Positions 45,660 through 49,394 of a DNA stretch of 49,394 bases are shown here, piece after piece. The stretch comes from Sutterella wadsworthensis (GTDB lineage Bacteria; Pseudomonadota; Gammaproteobacteria; Burkholderiales; Burkholderiaceae_F), in NCBI RefSeq assembly GCF_003315195.1, contig NZ_QNRV01000023.1, positions 1-49,394 on the forward strand. The letters run 5' to 3'. The translations under genes were made by a program, and so were the position numbers. How positions within the stretch are numbered: the first letter of the stretch is position 1; each line of letters starts with the position of its first letter. The notes beneath the pieces are model-generated. The model was not told where the DNA came from, did not search any database, and saw only the letters and a program-made list of their open reading frames with translations.

Positions 45660-46834
45660 ACGCACTGCGCTTTTCACCCCGCCGCTTCCTGAGTCTCCTT
45701 AAAAAGGAAGCCATTGAGATCTTTCGCGATCGCTCCATCCTGTTTATGGGACTGGCGCTCCCGCTTCTCATGCTTTTCATTTACGGCTACGGCGTTTCCA
45801 TGGATATGGAAGCCGTGCCGGCTGCCGTGGTACTGAAGGAGCGCACCCCGGCTGCGCTCGCATTTACGCGCGACCTCTCAGCCAACAAGCAGTTTGCCGT
45901 CCGCACCGTGCAAGGCCGTCCGCAAGCCGAAGCGCTGCTTGAAAAACGAGACATTGAATTTATTCTCGAAATTCCGAACGGCTTCGAACGCGCCCTGACC
46001 TCCGGCCGAGGACAGGTTCAGCTCACGATTTACGGGGTCGACAGCAATTCAGCCGTGATCTTTCGCAACTATGCCGCCGGCATCTTGGCGCAGACCGCTG
46101 CCAAGATGATCCAGGAGGGGCGCATCCCTTCGAGCGTGCAGAACACCGATCTGCCGGCCGTGACCATCGTCCCCAGAACGTGGTTCAACGATGAAGCCAA
46201 TTCCCGCTGGTATCTCGTGCCGGGCCTGCTGGTCATCGTTTCGGCGGTGTCCGCGAGTCTGATGGGAAGCATCGTCATCGCCCGAGAATGGGAGCGCGGC
46301 ACCCTCACGTCGCTCTTTGCGACGCCTGCCTCATCGCTCGAAATTCTGCTCTCCAAATGGACGGCTTACTCGTTCATCGCCTACTGCGGCTTTCTGCTCT
46401 GCCTCATCCTCGCCTTCCTGCTCTTCAATGAACCGCTTCGCGGCAGTCTCTGCGTCCTCCTCGGCACCGGCTTTCTCTTTATCGGATGGGCGGCAGCTCT
46501 GGGGCTTTTTGTCTCGGCCAAAACCAAAAGTCAGTTCCTCGCAACCGAAGCGGCAGTGCTCGCCTCCTTTATGCCGACCATGATGCTTTCGGGCTTCATC
46601 TTCGACCTGCGAAGCGTCCCTGTTTGGATTGAAGTGGTCGGCAGACTGCTGCCGCCCACCTATGCGGTTGAAACCTTCCGCATCTGTTTCCTCTCGGGGG
46701 GACAGTCTGTGACCCTTGCGGTCAACGCGCTGGTAATCGCGCTTTGGACCGCGGGGCTATTTGCCGGCGCCCTGACAGTGCTCGGCAAATCGCCGCTTGA
46801 AGCTAAGCACTCCCCCAAAAAGGCCGCATCATGA
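45656..46834 (+). CDS. ABC-2 permease (YbhS-like)
   Basis: This is the first of two ABC-2 inner-membrane permeases of the efflux system. N-terminal LLKKEAIEIFRDRSILFMG leads to a first helix (ALPLLMLFIYGYGVSMD), a ~150-residue periplasmic domain (VQLTIYGVDSNSAVIFRNYA) and five C-terminal helices. REWERGTLTSLFATP and FMPTMMLSGFIFDL are family motifs. At 392 residues it is similar to YbhS (377). ATGA overlaps at both ends point to strict co-translation. Confidence 0.9.
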   Translation: MNALRFSPRRFLSLLKKEAIEIFRDRSILFMGLALPLLMLFIYGYGVSMDMEAVPAAVVLKERTPAALAFTRDLSANKQFAVRTVQGRPQAEALLEKRDIEFILEIPNGFERALTSGRGQVQLTIYGVDSNSAVIFRNYAAGILAQTAAKMIQEGRIPSSVQNTDLPAVTIVPRTWFNDEANSRWYLVPGLLVIVSAVSASLMGSIVIAREWERGTLTSLFATPASSLEILLSKWTAYSFIAYCGFLLCLILAFLLFNEPLRGSLCVLLGTGFLFIGWAAALGLFVSAKTKSQFLATEAAVLASFMPTMMLSGFIFDLRSVPVWIEVVGRLLPPTYAVETFRICFLSGGQSVTLAVNALVIALWTAGLFAGALTVLGKSPLEAKHSPKKAAS

Positions 46835-47952
46835 CCCGCTCGAACCGCTTTCAGTTCCTTGATGCGCTTTGGGCTTCGGTCAACCGCATCATTGCCATTG
46901 CCGGGAAGGAATTCGTCGCGCTCTTAAAGGACAAGGGCTCACGCCTCATTCTCGTTGTTCCCGTCATTGTGCAGGCCGTTCTCTTTGGCTACGGCGCCAC
47001 CTTCAACCTCGAGCGCGTCCCCTGGACCTACTACGACGCTTCGCACTCCTCGAGCTCCATGGAAGTCGTGCGCCGAATAACCGGAACCGGTATTTTCGAA
47101 CTCAAGGCCGCGCCGCGGTCGCTCGGCGAATTTGAAGAAACGATCTCATCGAGCACAGCGCTCCTCGGCCTCTACTTCCCGCCGGATTTTGAAAAGAACG
47201 GTCAGGTGTTCGCCGCCGCAGACGCCAGAAACTCCACGACGGCCGGCGTTGCCATGGGCTACGTGAACAGCATTGTTGCCCAGATCAATGCTGACCGCGG
47301 CAGATCCGCCGCTTTTGCCGTCGTTGAGCGCTACCGCTGGAATGAGAACGGTATTACGCGCTACGCCATCATTCCGTCGCTTACGATTCTGCTTTCCATG
47401 CTGCAGGTACTGCTTTTGGCAGGACTCTCCGTTGCCCGCGAACGTGAGGAAGGATCGTTTGACATGATGCTCATGACGCCCGCCTCCTCACTTGAAATTC
47501 TTGCCGGCAAAGCCGTCCCGCCCACGATCATTGCCTGTCTGCAGGCGCTCGCGATTTTCCTGATCGGGCTATTCTGGTTCGAACTGCCCTTCGCGGGTTC
47601 TTACCTGACGCTCGGCCTCTTTGTCGTCGGCATATCGCTATGCTTCGTTGGCGTGGGACTCGCCATTTCTGCCTTGGCGAACAACATTCAGCAGTCCATG
47701 GTGATGGTGATTTTCTTCCTGCTGCCGTGCGTTATCCTTTCGGGACTTTTCACTTCGATCCGTGCGATGCCCGAGTGGCTGCAGACTCTGACGCTTATCA
47801 ATCCCCTGCGGCATGCCATTGTGGCGCTTCGGGCGATTTACTTCGAAAATGCCGGCTTCGCTGATCTTGTTCCTTCTCTCATCCCGATCGTATTAGCCGG
47901 TGTGCTCTCGCTTGCCTGGGCGTCCTGGCTTTTCCGGCATAAGATTCAATAG
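46831..47952 (+). CDS. ABC-2 permease (YbhR-like)
   Basis: This is the second permease, probably forming a heterodimer with the preceding one. The N-terminal segment IIAIAGKEFVALLKDKGSRL is followed by a helix, a periplasmic domain (NSTTAGVAMGYVNSIVAQ), REREEGSFDMMLMTP and FLLPCVILSGLFTSIRAMP. At 373 residues it is close to YbhR (368). By analogy with YbhGFSR it would export drugs or cations; the actual substrate is unknown. Confidence 0.9.
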   Translation: MTRSNRFQFLDALWASVNRIIAIAGKEFVALLKDKGSRLILVVPVIVQAVLFGYGATFNLERVPWTYYDASHSSSSMEVVRRITGTGIFELKAAPRSLGEFEETISSSTALLGLYFPPDFEKNGQVFAAADARNSTTAGVAMGYVNSIVAQINADRGRSAAFAVVERYRWNENGITRYAIIPSLTILLSMLQVLLLAGLSVAREREEGSFDMMLMTPASSLEILAGKAVPPTIIACLQALAIFLIGLFWFELPFAGSYLTLGLFVVGISLCFVGVGLAISALANNIQQSMVMVIFFLLPCVILSGLFTSIRAMPEWLQTLTLINPLRHAIVALRAIYFENAGFADLVPSLIPIVLAGVLSLAWASWLFRHKIQ

Positions 47953-47965
47953 ACTGCCAACCCCT

Positions 47966-47988
47966 CCCGACAAGACGCCAGCGTCGGG
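47966..47988 (+). other. Small hairpin between the permease and TetR genes
   Basis: CCCGAC (47966-47971) pairs with GTCGGG (47983-47988). No T-run follows, so partial attenuation or mRNA processing is possible. Confidence 0.4.
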
Positions 47989-48005
47989 CTTACTGGACAA
48001 CGCAT

Positions 48006-48743
48006 ATGGCTAAAAAATCTGAAAACCGCCGCAGAAGCATTCTGAATGCAGCACTCGACGAATTTGAAGCAAAAGGTTTTTCGGCCGCGCTTGTCGAAGA
48101 TATTGCACATCGGGCCGGCGTCTCCAAAGGCACCATCTACGGATACTTCAAGGGAAAGGAAGCGCTCCTCCTGGGGCTTGCCGAAGAAGTCGCAGTCCTT
48201 ATCCAAAAAGAATTCGATCAGCCGAGCGAACACGCATCACTGCCGCTGATTGAAAGACTTTGGCGCACGGAAGCCGGGCTCCTCGCCGACAATGGTCACG
48301 GACGGCTGGCTCGAATCCTGCGTGTTGTCTGGTCTGAAGGCCTCCACCGCCCCGAGCTCACGCGTCCGATTTACGAAAAATTTCTGATTCCTCACTTCGC
48401 GCCGGGCAGCCCTCTTCGAACGGAAATTGAAGCCTCCAATGTCCCCGACTTCGTGAAGAAATACCCCATGGTACTCATGGCTCCCGTCATGCAGGGCATT
48501 TTCTGGGCAGGCATCATCGACAAGGTGATGCCGCTTAACCTTGAAGAATATTTCAAGGGCTACTTAACCATGATTTTTGGCGTGCAGCCGCAGAGCGAAA
48601 GAACGGATATTCAAGGCACCGATAATGAAACCCCCAAAGCTGCGAACGTCAAGCCAAAGAAAGCATCTGGGAGCAGTCAGCCGCTGACGAACCCTTCGAC
48701 GGACAGGGCTCCCCCCAAAACGGATCCGAAATCATCCTGCTGA
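48006..48743 (+). CDS. TetR-family regulator (CecR-like position)
   Basis: This is a cytoplasmic repressor with an N-terminal helix-turn-helix (RRSILNAALDEFEAKGFSA; AGVSKGTIYGYFKGKEALL) and a helical ligand domain (RLWRTEAGLLADNGHGR; MQGIFWAGIID). A ~45-residue hydrophilic Lys/Pro/Ser-rich tail closes the 245-residue protein. It lies 53 bases after the efflux permease, and the palindrome at 42716-42731 is its likely operator. In E. coli the equivalent regulator gene (cecR) lies at the front of the operon rather than the end. The ribosome site is weak. Confidence 0.85.
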   Translation: MAKKSENRRRSILNAALDEFEAKGFSAALVEDIAHRAGVSKGTIYGYFKGKEALLLGLAEEVAVLIQKEFDQPSEHASLPLIERLWRTEAGLLADNGHGRLARILRVVWSEGLHRPELTRPIYEKFLIPHFAPGSPLRTEIEASNVPDFVKKYPMVLMAPVMQGIFWAGIIDKVMPLNLEEYFKGYLTMIFGVQPQSERTDIQGTDNETPKAANVKPKKASGSSQPLTNPSTDRAPPKTDPKSSC

Positions 48744-48841
48744 ACGAAAAAATAGAGTCCGGCAGCACCGCTCGGTGCCCCTGTCCTTGGGTGCCCCAGC
48801 CTCTCGCCTGAAGATCGTTTCCGCTGATTTTTATGCGCCGC

Positions 48842-49246
48842 TTAGGGTCTGATTTCATCCGCACGGCCCTTGGTTGCTGACTGGCCGAGTTTATCCATCC
48901 ACCGCTTGCAGGTGCTCGCGCCGACCCCCGTAGCTTCCGCAATCTCATGCCAGGTGTGTCCTTTTTGGCGCATACGCACGGCTTTTCGTTTGACGGCATC
49001 CGAATATCGATAGAGGTGCGGCGAGATGGTGGTACGGAACTTCCCCGCACGCCATGCTCTGGCCCAATCCCGCAGCGTATTGGCGGGCAGATCCAAAATG
49101 CGTGATGCGCGCTGGTTGCCAATTCCGTGCTCAAAGAGCTCTGCGGCCTGCCGGCGCTTTTCATCGGACGCATACGGGGGACGCACGCGATCGGCAAACT
49201 CACCCGACAAAGCGCCCGAGGTTTCAGCTCTACTCTTCTTCATCAT
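48842..49246 (-). CDS. Helix-turn-helix protein, transposase OrfA type
   Basis: This is a small DNA-binding protein of about 134 residues with two helix-turn-helix units: RQAAELFEHGIGNQRASRILD...TLRDWARAW, and AVRMRQKGHTWHEIAEATGVGASTCKRWMD. That is the usual layout of IS orfA or helper proteins. The start at 49246 or 49243 (MMKKSRAETSG) follows GGAGAG. No catalytic DDE frame follows on the minus strand before the TetR gene, so it is either an orphan or the remnant of an insertion sequence. A group II intron ends 24 bases upstream of its start. Confidence 0.7.
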   Translation of the reverse strand: MMKKSRAETSGALSGEFADRVRPPYASDEKRRQAAELFEHGIGNQRASRILDLPANTLRDWARAWRAGKFRTTISPHLYRYSDAVKRKAVRMRQKGHTWHEIAEATGVGASTCKRWMDKLGQSATKGRADEIRP

Positions 49247-49270
49247 TCTCTCCGACCGGAAAATGCAGGC

Positions 49271-49394
49271 ATCGGGTAGAGAGCGGGTTTGCACCTCGCT
49301 CCCTCCCACACCACCGGACGTGCCGTTCGGCATCCGGCGGTTTCTAAAGTTAGGTTGTGGATTCAGTGGTCAGGCCTTTGACAAGAGACTGTAA
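49271..49394 (-). mobile_element. 3' end of a group II intron (domains V and VI), cut by the window edge
   Basis: On the minus strand 49342-49309 can fold into a 34-base domain V: an 8-pair lower stem (CCGCCGGA with TCCGGTGG, one G-U), a two-base CG bulge, and a TGCC/GGCA upper stem with a GAAC loop. Domain VI follows at 49307-49271: GGG/CCC, then AGGGAGCG/CGCTCTCT, with a bulged A seven bases from the end, the expected lariat branch point, and the 3' terminus CCCGAT. Upstream, at the window edge, one minus frame ends LQSLVKGLTTESTT, possibly the C-terminus of the intron reverse transcriptase. The rest of the intron lies outside the window. Confidence 0.75.

Overview
The window looks like chromosomal DNA from an anaerobic or microaerophilic Gram-negative gut bacterium, most likely a betaproteobacterium of the Sutterella/Parasutterella type. 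That placement is an inference from gene content, not a database match. The evidence is pyruvate formate-lyase with its activase, several exported (Tat or Sec) fumarate-reductase-like flavoproteins, a tetraheme cytochrome, a TonB receptor, radical-SAM haem-degradation enzymes, a fused IspDF, and moderately high GC with long antisense shadow frames. No rRNA, tRNA or CRISPR array was seen.

Layout. 1-0.8 kb: accessory DNA with a long interrupted hairpin and a truncated RelB/DinJ-like antitoxin. 0.8-3.3 kb: polar amino acid ABC importer (binding protein, permease, ATPase). 3.4-6.8 kb: pflA-pflB behind a candidate promoter. 7-11 kb (minus): a TtrS/TtrR-like two-component system translationally coupled to a Tat-type FAD oxidoreductase. 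11.1-14 kb (plus, divergent): an exported type I 3-dehydroquinate dehydratase followed by a urocanate-reductase-like FMN/FAD flavoprotein. 14.2-15.5 kb: a Tat-lipoprotein alpha/beta hydrolase. 15.5-27.2 kb (all minus): a haem locus with two divergent HutW-like radical SAM proteins, a TonB receptor, an ECF importer (S, T and fused A components), HutX, a flavodoxin-like protein and a YadGH-like ABC pair, with Fur-box-like sites before both HutW genes. 27.4-30.5 kb (minus): cysE, a TrmJ-like methyltransferase and ispDF. 30.9-32.3 kb: a FadL-type porin broken at an A9 run. 32.4-36 kb: aldehyde dehydrogenase, then a two-gene flavoprotein plus tetraheme cytochrome unit. 36.1-42.7 kb: an AraC regulator, brnQ (minus), mfd and a small membrane protein. 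42.7-48.7 kb: a ybhGFSR-like efflux operon with a TetR regulator at its end and a palindromic operator at its start. 48.8-49.4 kb: a transposase-type HTH protein and the 3' end (domains V and VI) of a group II intron cut by the window edge.

Main themes. (a) Anaerobic respiration with small organic acceptors. The most interesting unit is the exported DHQ dehydratase next to a periplasmic enoate-reductase-like flavoprotein, facing a sensor kinase with a periplasmic binding domain. A testable reading is that a quinate/dehydroquinate-type compound is dehydrated outside the cytoplasm and the resulting enoate or enone is used as an electron acceptor. (b) Anaerobic haem use. An ECF-type importer sits where a HmuTUV-type transporter would be expected, next to HutX, a flavodoxin and two HutW paralogues, one of which carries a Met-rich tandem-repeat tail. 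Starts, promoters and substrate assignments are judgements from sequence alone.
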